From Andreprevotia chitinilytica DSM 18519 (lineage in GTDB: Bacteria > Pseudomonadota > Gammaproteobacteria > Burkholderiales > Chitinibacteraceae), in contig NZ_JONM01000005.1 of assembly GCF_000711875.1 (NCBI RefSeq), forward strand, positions 62,001 through 126,000: 64,000 nt of DNA. The letters run 5' to 3'. Each line of letters opens with the position of its first letter. Position 1 is the first letter of the stretch. The translations under genes and the position numbers were made by a program. This document shows, in pieces, positions 30,345 through 37,237 of this stretch. Below the pieces are notes generated by a model. That model did not search any database. It had not been told where the DNA came from and was given only the letters and a program-made list of their open reading frames with translations.

Positions 30345-30505
30345 GGGAAATCCTAGCCGATCCGTTTCGGGTCGGCATGGATGGATCAGTTGAAATTGGG
30401 TTGTATTTAGTTCGTTGTTTTTATTGTGTTTTTTTGTTGGAAATGCCTCGATTTCATGCACCAGGGCGGGCGGATTTTCCAAACTGGTGCATAAGAGTTT
30501 TCCTT

Positions 30506-30537
30506 ATCTTGTAGTGCAGTGCTTGACACTACAAGAT
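30506..30537. promoter_or_regulatory. 11-bp inverted repeat upstream of fadL
   Basis: ATCTTGTAGTG (30506-30516) and CACTACAAGAT (30527-30537) are perfect complements with a 10-nt loop. No T-tract follows, so it is more likely a protein-binding site or mRNA structure than a terminator. It lies about 95 bp before the fadL ATG in a 286-bp gap that has no full PsrA box. Confidence 0.4.
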
Positions 30538-30630
30538 CGTCTCGCCAAGGTTAATACGGTCGTTTGTTTTGGCATCGACGCAACGTAATTATTTCGCAGC
30601 AAATAGACGCTGCATCCAGGAGAGAGCACG

Positions 30631-32085
30631 ATGAAAAAAATCGCCCAAGCAGTGCAGCTGATCGGGGCAGGAAGCCTGATTCTTGTGGCAGGACAAGTGT
30701 ATGCGTCCGGCTACCATTTCGGGGTTCAGAGCGTCAGCTCGCAAGCAATGGCCAACTCGAACGCGGCAGAAGCCACTGATGCATCGGTGATCTTCTACAA
30801 CCCGGCCGGCCTGACTTACCTCAAAGGCAACAATTTAACTGGTGGCCTGATTGTGGTTGATCCGCACATCGAGGCTTCCAACGTCCATGCCACCAACGCG
30901 ATCGGCCTGACGATCACCGGCAACGATGGCGGCAATCCGACCGAACCGGTCGTCGTGCCGGAAATGTATTACGCCCACCAGATCAATGACCGCGCCTATG
31001 TCGGCGTCGGCATGTTCGTGCCGTTTGGCGATGCCACCAAATACGATCCGCAATGGGCCGGCCGTTACAACGGCATCGACCTGGACCTGAAAACGGTCGC
31101 GATCAATCCGCAGTTCGCCTACAAGGTAACGGATCAGTTGTCGCTCGGTGCCGGTGTGAGTGCGCAGTACATGAAGGCCAAGTATTCCAAGGCGGCTGAT
31201 CTGGGTTCCATCGTGGCGCAGAAAGTCCTGCCGGCCTTTATCGCAGCGAATCCGGGTCTGGCTCCTTATGCCGGGAAAATCGCCGCCTCCCTGATCAGCA
31301 ACACCAATTACGACGGCACGCTGGAATACAACGGCGATGGCTGGGCGGCTGGTTTCAACTTCGGCGCCTTGTACCAATACGACGATACGCTCCGTTTTGG
31401 TGCGGCCTATCGTTCCAGCATCTCCGAACATCTGTCCGGCGATGCCACCTGGAAAGTGCAGTCCTTCAGCAACCCGACCCTGGCTGCCGTCAGCCCGGCG
31501 GCGAATGCGGCATTTGCTACCCTGGCTGGCAATGCCATGACGGCAACCGGTTTCACGACCGGTGGCGGCACAGTCGATGTCGATACGCCGGATTCGCTGG
31601 CGGTCAACTTCTTCAAGCAGATCAACGACAAGGTCGCTGTCACCGGCGACTGGACGCACACCTGGCATTCCAAGTTCCAGTCGCTGGATCTGAAGTTCAG
31701 CAACGGCAAGCTTGAGGACGCAGTCATCAAGCAGAACTGGCGCAATACCGATCGTGTTTCGTTCGGTTTGTCCTACCAGTACAGCACGCCGCTCAAATTG
31801 CGTTTCGGTATCGCGTATGACCAATCACCGGCTGATGACGACCGCTTCCGCATCGCCAACCTGCCGGATAACAACCGGATCTGGTTCTCGACCGGCTTCA
31901 ACTACGCGTTCAACAAGGATATGTCGGTCGACTTCGCTTACACCTATGTCCACATTCAGGGTGCCAGCATGAACAACACCGAATGTCTGATCGGCAGCGG
32001 CTGCCTGGGCAGCGGTACCACGACCTCGGCGGACTTCAAGAGCTACGCCCAGATCGCGGGCATACAGATGAACTATCGCTTTTAA
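30631..32085 (+). CDS. fadL: Long-chain fatty acid outer-membrane transporter FadL
   Basis: 484-residue FadL-family beta-barrel with a signal peptide cleaved near VYASG. The mature N-terminus SGYHFGVQSVSSQAMANSNA matches the plug (hatch) domain of FadL, followed by the NPAGLTYL motif. The protein ends with an aromatic residue (MNYRF), the outer-membrane insertion signal. ATG 30631 has an AGGAGAG site. It imports exogenous long-chain fatty acids for the Fad enzymes encoded around it. Confidence 0.92.
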   Translation: MKKIAQAVQLIGAGSLILVAGQVYASGYHFGVQSVSSQAMANSNAAEATDASVIFYNPAGLTYLKGNNLTGGLIVVDPHIEASNVHATNAIGLTITGNDGGNPTEPVVVPEMYYAHQINDRAYVGVGMFVPFGDATKYDPQWAGRYNGIDLDLKTVAINPQFAYKVTDQLSLGAGVSAQYMKAKYSKAADLGSIVAQKVLPAFIAANPGLAPYAGKIAASLISNTNYDGTLEYNGDGWAAGFNFGALYQYDDTLRFGAAYRSSISEHLSGDATWKVQSFSNPTLAAVSPAANAAFATLAGNAMTATGFTTGGGTVDVDTPDSLAVNFFKQINDKVAVTGDWTHTWHSKFQSLDLKFSNGKLEDAVIKQNWRNTDRVSFGLSYQYSTPLKLRFGIAYDQSPADDDRFRIANLPDNNRIWFSTGFNYAFNKDMSVDFAYTYVHIQGASMNNTECLIGSGCLGSGTTTSADFKSYAQIAGIQMNYRF

Positions 32086-32099
32086 CTAAGCAACCTGGT

Positions 32100-32130
32100 G
32101 CGGGCGGCAAGCCGCTGCCCGCTTTTTTTT
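32100..32130 (+). terminator. Terminator after fadL
   Basis: GCGGGC (32100-32105) pairs with GCCCGC (32117-32122), followed by eight T. It lies in the short gap before the next fad gene, so some read-through or a separate promoter is implied. Confidence 0.75.
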
Positions 32131-32151
32131 CGTGTTTTGAGAGGCAAGACC

Positions 32152-34524
32152 ATGGCCAATTCCGTGCCGATCCGCCGTGTGGCGGTGCTGGGTGCTGGTG
32201 TGATGGGGGCGCAAATTGCAGCGCATCTCGTCAACGCCGGTATCGAAACCGTGCTCTTTGATTTGCCCGCCAAAGAAGGCGATGCCAACGGCATCGTGCT
32301 CAAGGCGGTGGATAACCTGAAGAAGCTCAAGCCCGCGCCGCTGATGTCGGCAATGCGTGCGGAACTGATCCAGGCGGCCAATTATGGCGCTGACCTTGAA
32401 CTGCTCAAGTCCTGCGATCTGGTGATCGAAGCGATCGCCGAACGCCTGGACTGGAAACTCGACCTCTACGCCAAGATCGCGCCGCACCTCGCCCAACACG
32501 CGATCCTCGCGACCAACACCTCCGGCCTGTCGATCCAGAAACTGGCCGATGGCGTGCCGGCTGAATTGAAGACCCGCTTCTGCGGCATCCACTTCTTCAA
32601 CCCGCCGCGTTACATGTACCTCGTCGAGCTGATCCCGACGGCAGGCACCGAAGCCGCCGAGCTGGATTCGCTGGAAAGCTTCCTCGTTACCCGTCTGGGC
32701 AAGGGCGTTGTCCGCGCCAAGGACACCCCGAACTTCATCGCCAACCGCATCGGCGTGTTCTCGATGCTGGCGACGATTCATCACGCCGAACAATTCGGCA
32801 TCCGTTTCGATGTGGTTGACGACCTGACCGGCCCGCGCATGGGCCGTCCGAAGTCAGCTACCTTCCGCACCGCCGACGTGGTCGGTCTGGATACCTTCGC
32901 GCATGTGGTCAAGACCATGACCGACAACCTGCCGAACGATCCGTGGCATGCGTACTACACCAGCCCGGCCTGGTTGTCCGCGCTGATCGAGAAGGGCGCG
33001 CTGGGCCAGAAGACCAAGGGCGGCATCTACAAGAAAGAAGGCCGCGACATTTTCGTGCTCGACCCGAAGGCGGGCGATTACGTCGCATCCGGTCAGAAGG
33101 GTAGCGATGATGTCAAAGCCATCCTGAAAATCGAAGACCCGGCCGCCAAGATCAAGGCGTTGCGCGAATCACAACACCCGGAAGCGCAATTCCTGTGGGC
33201 CTGCCTGCGTGATGTGTGGCATTACGTCGCCACCTTGCTGGATGGCATTGCTGAATCGGCCCGCGATATCGACTTCGCGATCCGTTGGGGCTTCGGCTGG
33301 AAGCAAGGCCCGTTCGAGCTGTGGCAAGCCGCTGGCTGGAAGGCCGTGGCGGAAGCCATCAATGCCGACATCGCTGCTGGCAAGGCCATGGCGAAAACGC
33401 CGCTGCCGGCCTGGGTTGCGCAACGTGATGGCGTGCATGCGCCGGCAGGTTCATACAGTGCCGCGCAAAACAAACTGATCGGCCGTTCCACGCTGCCGGT
33501 GTATGGCCGCCAGCTCTACCCACCGCAACTGGTGGGCGATGCTGAACCGAACTACGGCGAAACCGTGTTCGAGAACGACGGCGTGCGCATGTGGTTGCGT
33601 GCCGGCGACGATGTGCCGGTACTAAGCTTCAAGACCAAGGCCCACTGTGTCGGCGCGAGCGTGCTGGCTGGCGTGCAAGAAGCGATCAAGATCGCCGAAG
33701 CGCGCTTCCAGGGCTTGGTGATCTGGCATCCGGAAGCGCCGTTCTCGGTTGGTGCGGACTTGGCCAGCATGGGCCCGGCCTTCATGACCGGTGATTTTGG
33801 CGCGATTGAAAACATGGTCGCCGAATTCCAGAACACCTCGATGGCGATCAAGTACGCCCGCGTGCCGGTCGTTGGCGCGGCCCAAGGCTATGCTTTCGGC
33901 GGTGGCTGCGAGTTCCTGATGCACTGCGCCCGCGTGGTGGCTGCGGTCGAAACCTATATCGGTCTGGTGGAAGTGGGCGTTGGCCTGCTGCCGGCCGGCG
34001 GCGGTTGCAAGGAATTCGCGCTGCGTGCCAGCCGTGAAGCCAAGGGTGGCGACATTCTGGCCGTACTCAAGGATTACTACATGGCGATGGCCATGGCCAA
34101 GGTCGGTACCTCGGCCGAGGAAGGCCAGCAGATCGGCTACCTGAAGGAATCCGATGTCGTCATCTTCAACCCGAACGAGCTGCTGTTCGTGGCGCAAGCG
34201 CAGGTTCGTGCGCTGGCTGCAACCGGCTACCGTCCGCCGGTGAAGCCGAAGGCATTCCCGGTGGCAGGTCGCACCGGTGCGGCGACGATCCGTGGTCAGC
34301 TGCTGAACATGCTCGAAGGCGGCTTCATTTCCAAGTACGACTATCACATCGGCGTACAGATCGCCGACGTGGTCACCGGTGGCGATGTCGATGCTGGCGC
34401 GATGGTCAACGAGGAATGGATTCTGCGGCTGGAGCGTGAACGTTTCATGGGCCTGCTCAAGAAGGGCAAGACCCAGGAACGGATCATGTACATGCTCGAG
34501 AACAACAAGCCGCTGCGGAACTGA
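32152..34524 (+). CDS. 3-hydroxyacyl-CoA dehydrogenase/enoyl-CoA hydratase (FadN-type)
   Basis: 790-residue fusion with the dehydrogenase first and the hydratase last, the reverse of E. coli FadB and FadJ and like Bacillus FadN. The N-terminus has the NAD motif LGAGVMGAQIAAH, then HFFNPPRYMYLVE and NFIANRIG. The C-terminal crotonase domain has the oxyanion-hole segment AQGYAFGGGCEF and the catalytic-glutamate segment GLVEVGVGLLPAGGG. ATG 32152 has GAGAGG upstream. It performs the second and third steps of beta-oxidation, with fadA downstream. Confidence 0.92.
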   Translation: MANSVPIRRVAVLGAGVMGAQIAAHLVNAGIETVLFDLPAKEGDANGIVLKAVDNLKKLKPAPLMSAMRAELIQAANYGADLELLKSCDLVIEAIAERLDWKLDLYAKIAPHLAQHAILATNTSGLSIQKLADGVPAELKTRFCGIHFFNPPRYMYLVELIPTAGTEAAELDSLESFLVTRLGKGVVRAKDTPNFIANRIGVFSMLATIHHAEQFGIRFDVVDDLTGPRMGRPKSATFRTADVVGLDTFAHVVKTMTDNLPNDPWHAYYTSPAWLSALIEKGALGQKTKGGIYKKEGRDIFVLDPKAGDYVASGQKGSDDVKAILKIEDPAAKIKALRESQHPEAQFLWACLRDVWHYVATLLDGIAESARDIDFAIRWGFGWKQGPFELWQAAGWKAVAEAINADIAAGKAMAKTPLPAWVAQRDGVHAPAGSYSAAQNKLIGRSTLPVYGRQLYPPQLVGDAEPNYGETVFENDGVRMWLRAGDDVPVLSFKTKAHCVGASVLAGVQEAIKIAEARFQGLVIWHPEAPFSVGADLASMGPAFMTGDFGAIENMVAEFQNTSMAIKYARVPVVGAAQGYAFGGGCEFLMHCARVVAAVETYIGLVEVGVGLLPAGGGCKEFALRASREAKGGDILAVLKDYYMAMAMAKVGTSAEEGQQIGYLKESDVVIFNPNELLFVAQAQVRALAATGYRPPVKPKAFPVAGRTGAATIRGQLLNMLEGGFISKYDYHIGVQIADVVTGGDVDAGAMVNEEWILRLERERFMGLLKKGKTQERIMYMLENNKPLRN

Positions 34525-34526
34525 TC

Positions 34527-34666
34527 GTGAGTGAGGGGTGAGGTGAGAGGCGTGAGGGGTAAACCCGGTGACCGCCCTTGCACTCACACTGAACTGGCGA
34601 AAAAGCATTTGAATTGGGTGTAGGTGTACCGGGGTTGCCCCTCACACCTCACTCCTTACTCCTCAC
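34527..34666. repeat. Long imperfect inverted repeat between the hydratase/dehydrogenase gene and fadA
   Basis: The arm at 34527-34569 (GTGAGTGAGGGGTGAGG... to CCCGGT) is largely complementary to the arm at 34628-34666 (ACCGGGG... to CTCCTCAC), with a loop of about 58 nt. The arms are built of GTGAGG/CCTCAC units. No T-tract follows. It would fold into a very stable mRNA hairpin inside the fad operon. Confidence 0.75.
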
Positions 34667-34677
34667 TGGAGCAAACC

Positions 34678-35883
34678 ATGAGTAAACAGATTCAGGAAGC
34701 CTACATCGTCGCTGCGACTCGCACGCCGGTAGGCAAGGCCCCGCGCGGCATGTTGAAGAACGTGCGGCCGGACGACATGCTGGCGCACGTGCTCAAGGGC
34801 GCGCTGGCGCAGGTGCCGAACCTCGATCCGGCGCGCATCGAAGACGTGATCGTCGGCTGCGCGATGCCGGAAGCCGAACAAGGTATGAACGTGGCGCGGA
34901 TCGGCGTACTCCTCGCCGGTCTGCCCAACACCATCGGCGGCGTGACCATCAATCGCTTCTGCTCCTCCGGCATCAACGCCGTGGCGATGGCGGCGGACAA
35001 GATTCGCCTGGGCGAAGCCGACATCATGATCGCGGCCGGCACCGAGAGCATGTCCATGGTGCCGATGATGGGCAACAAGGTTGCGCTCAGCCCGGACATC
35101 TTCGCCAAGGATGAAAACCTGGGCATCGCCTACGGCATGGGTTTGACCGCCGAGAAGGTCGCGACGCAATGGAACGTCAGCCGCGCCGATCAAGACGCCT
35201 TCGCGGTCGAATCGCATCGCCGTGCGCTGGCTGCCATCGAAGCGGGCCTGTTCAAGGATGAAATCACGCCGCTGGACGTGACCTATCGCATCCCCAATCT
35301 CGCCACCGGTGAAGTCGAGCACATCACCAAGACGCTGACCACCGACGAAGGCCCGCGCCGCGATACCAGCATGGAAGGCCTTGCCAAGCTCAAGACCGTG
35401 TTCGCGGCCAAGGGCTCGGTCACGGCTGGTAACAGCTCGCAGACGTCTGACGGCGCTGGCGCGGTGATTCTGGTGAGCGAGAAGATCCTCAAGGAATTCA
35501 ACCTCACGCCGCTGGCCAAGTTCGTCACCTTCGCCGTCAAGGGCGTGCCGCCGGAAATCATGGGGATCGGCCCGAAGGAAGCGATTCCAGCCGCCCTCAA
35601 GCTCGCTGGCATCAAGCAAGACGATCTGGCATGGATCGAGCTCAACGAAGCCTTCGCCGCACAAGCGCTGGCGGTGAGCCGCGATCTGGGTCTGGATATG
35701 TCCAAGGTCAATCCGCAAGGCGGCGCGATTGCGCTTGGCCACCCGCTGGGCGCTACGGGCGCGATCCGGGCTGCCACGCTGGTGCACGGGCTGCGCCGCA
35801 ATGGCAAACCGGGGCAGTACGGCATGGTGACCATGTGCATCGGGACGGGCATGGGCGCGGCAGGCATCATCCAGAGCCTGTAA
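34678..35883 (+). CDS. fadA: Acetyl-CoA acyltransferase (3-ketoacyl-CoA thiolase) FadA
   Basis: 401-residue thiolase. The acylated cysteine lies in NRFCSSGINAV (near residue 94), and the C-terminal catalytic pair is in GHPLGATGA and MCIGTGMG. It cleaves 3-ketoacyl-CoA to acetyl-CoA. ATG 34678 follows a short GGAGC site; the longer frame to 34624 runs through the repeat and is unlikely. Together with the preceding fusion enzyme it forms the trifunctional activity. Confidence 0.94.
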   Translation: MSKQIQEAYIVAATRTPVGKAPRGMLKNVRPDDMLAHVLKGALAQVPNLDPARIEDVIVGCAMPEAEQGMNVARIGVLLAGLPNTIGGVTINRFCSSGINAVAMAADKIRLGEADIMIAAGTESMSMVPMMGNKVALSPDIFAKDENLGIAYGMGLTAEKVATQWNVSRADQDAFAVESHRRALAAIEAGLFKDEITPLDVTYRIPNLATGEVEHITKTLTTDEGPRRDTSMEGLAKLKTVFAAKGSVTAGNSSQTSDGAGAVILVSEKILKEFNLTPLAKFVTFAVKGVPPEIMGIGPKEAIPAALKLAGIKQDDLAWIELNEAFAAQALAVSRDLGLDMSKVNPQGGAIALGHPLGATGAIRAATLVHGLRRNGKPGQYGMVTMCIGTGMGAAGIIQSL

Positions 35884-35935
35884 GCACCACACTGCCTAGA
35901 TGGGCTGCTCTGCCAATTAAAGAACAACTCGATTT

Positions 35936-35963
35936 GCCCACGGCTTGCCCGTGGGCTTTTTTT
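35936..35963 (+). terminator. Terminator after fadA
   Basis: GCCCACGG (35936-35943) pairs with CCGTGGGC (35949-35956), followed by seven T. Confidence 0.9.
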
Positions 35964-35978
35964 CCAAGGAGAACGAAC

Positions 35979-36563
35979 ATGTTGCACAAGACATTTCGCG
36001 CCAGCCTTTGCGCCGGCTTGATCGCGGCGGCGCTGGCAATTCCGGCCGTGCAGGCTGCCGATCTGGCCAGCATGAATATCCCCGAGAAGGCCGAAGTCGC
36101 CAGCCAATCCTTGCTGCTCAATGGCGCGGGCATCCGCACCAAGATCGTCTTCGACGTCTACGCCGCAGCCCTCTACACGGTGGCCAAAACTTCGGATGCC
36201 GCCGCAGTGATCAATGCCGCCACGCCACGCCGGGTCGAGCTGCGCATGATGCGTGAAGTCTCGGCCAGCAAGATGCATGAATCGTTCGTCGAAGGGCTGA
36301 CTGCCAACGTGCCGGACGCCGACAAGCGCTTTGGCAGCCAGCTTGAATCGTTGGAAAAACTGTTCAAGGAGGTGAAATCGGTAGCCAAGGGCGACGTGAT
36401 TACACTCGACTTCGTGCCGGGCCAAGGCACCAAAGTCAGCATTCGCGGCAAGGCCTTCCCGGTGATCACAGGGGACGATTTTGCCAGCGCGCTGTTGTCG
36501 ATCTGGCTGGGCAAGAAGCCGGTACAAGGCGACCTGAAGGCGGCGCTGCTCGGCAGCAAGTAA
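35979..36563 (+). CDS. Periplasmic chalcone isomerase-like protein
   Basis: 194 residues with a signal peptide (LCAGLIAAALAIPAVQAAD). The mature part has the bacterial chalcone-isomerase-like fold: NGAGIRTKIVFDVYAAALY, then RMMREVSASKMHESFVEGL and a SIWLGKKPVQGDLKAALLG end. Bacterial members lack the plant catalytic set; related folds in plants bind fatty acids, which fits its position just after the fad genes. Start ATG 35979 has AAGGAG. It sits 16 bp after the fadA terminator. Confidence 0.85.
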   Translation: MLHKTFRASLCAGLIAAALAIPAVQAADLASMNIPEKAEVASQSLLLNGAGIRTKIVFDVYAAALYTVAKTSDAAAVINAATPRRVELRMMREVSASKMHESFVEGLTANVPDADKRFGSQLESLEKLFKEVKSVAKGDVITLDFVPGQGTKVSIRGKAFPVITGDDFASALLSIWLGKKPVQGDLKAALLGSK

Positions 36564-36584
36564 GCACGCCATTTCATTGGTAAA

Positions 36585-36621
36585 ACAAAGGCCGTACGCA
36601 TTGCGCGTGCGGCCTTTTGTT
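36585..36621 (+). terminator. Terminator after the chalcone isomerase-like gene
   Basis: ACAAAGGCCG...CGGCCTTTTGT hairpin (with an inner ACGC/GCGTGC pairing) ending in a T-rich run. Confidence 0.85.
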
Positions 36622-36740
36622 TTGCGGTGATTCTGTAGTGGAAAACCTGTATTTTTTGAGTAATATTGTTACAGTCACGTTTAAATGTTAAATAATGTTA
36701 CTACATGTAAAAAACCAATAAAAATGCCGTTTTCTTACAT

Positions 36741-36823
36741 TTTTATGTAGTCAATTTATATATGTTTCGTGAATATTCATGTAGTTTTGCTACCAAAATA
36801 GTTGCGGTCGATATGTAGTTTTG
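36741..36823 (+). repeat. Three ATGTAGT repeats at exact 34-bp spacing in an AT-rich regulatory region
   Basis: ATGTAGT begins at 36745, 36779 and 36813; the last two extend to ATGTAGTTTTG. A related ATGTAA lies at 36704, beside the palindrome TACATGTA. The surrounding 200 bp is far more AT-rich than the rest of the window. The fixed phasing (about 3.2 helical turns) suggests cooperative binding of an unknown regulator, upstream of the small ORF at 36897. Confidence 0.6.
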
Positions 36824-36835
36824 ATAAAGTTCGTC

Positions 36836-36868
36836 TTGTCGACAGGCAAACCCGCCTAGGCACGACAA
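36836..36868 (+). promoter_or_regulatory. Leader hairpin upstream of a 30-codon ORF
   Basis: TTGTCG (36836-36841) pairs with CGACAA (36863-36868), and inside it AGGC (36844-36847) pairs with GCCT (36854-36857). The two stems stack into a compact RNA hairpin ending 20 nt before the AAAGGAGAAGG ribosome binding site of the small ORF. The role is unknown. Confidence 0.45.
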
Positions 36869-36896
36869 ACTCACCTGACCCCAAAAGGAGAAGGAC

Positions 36897-36989
36897 ATGC
36901 TGCGTACCCTGCAAAAGATTTTTAAGAACGCTGAGCTTGCTCAACGTCTGCTGGTCAAGTCTTACGGCTGGCAGTTGACTCGGGTTTAA
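36897..36989 (+). CDS. 30-residue basic small protein with strong ribosome binding site
   Basis: ATG 36897 is preceded by AAAGGAGAAGG, one of the best ribosome binding sites in the window, and the frame closes at TAA 36989. The peptide begins MLRTLQKIFKNAELAQRLL and ends SYGWQLTRV. It is basic, with an amphipathic helical pattern over the first 20 residues. It is followed about 90 bp later by a strong terminator, so promoter region, leader, ORF and terminator make a complete transcription unit. I do not recognise the family. It could be a small membrane-associated or regulatory protein, or the coding part of a dual-function small RNA. Confidence 0.6.
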   Translation: MLRTLQKIFKNAELAQRLLVKSYGWQLTRV

Positions 36990-37081
36990 CCACCCGACGC
37001 ACATCTGGTTCCCTAACCAACGTGCAATGTGTTTTTGGCTTCACCGGCCTCACGGCCGTTATCGACTCCTCCATCCTCTAG

Positions 37082-37125
37082 GCCCCGGTTGATTGATCCT
37101 CGGATCGATCCCCGGGCTTTTTTTT
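37082..37125 (+). terminator. Terminator of the small-ORF transcript
   Basis: A two-part stem: GCCC..GG pairs with CC..GGGC, and GATTGATCC pairs with GGATCGATC, with a short TC loop, followed by eight T (37118-37125). Confidence 0.88.
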
Positions 37126-37237
37126 GCTTTCCGCTTACCGGAATTCAACGTTCACCAACGCGTTTGTTTGGGCATTCCTTAACGGCAGGTGAGCGCAGAG
37201 TCCGGTAAAGTAACGCCTTTGTTTTGCCCGATCCTTG

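Noticed and set aside
27126-30482. 1118-codon open frame on the minus strand opposite psrA and fadE
   Set aside because: It lies entirely antisense to two well-recognised genes whose operator, ribosome binding sites and motifs are clear. Its product is low-complexity H/R/Q-rich sequence without domains, the usual shadow of GC-rich coding DNA.
36836-36896. Resemblance of the leader (ACAGGCAAACC) to part of a GEMM-I cyclic di-GMP riboswitch
   Set aside because: The second GEMM helix, the GCAAAGCCTC-like segment and the tetraloop receptor are missing; only a short stretch is similar.
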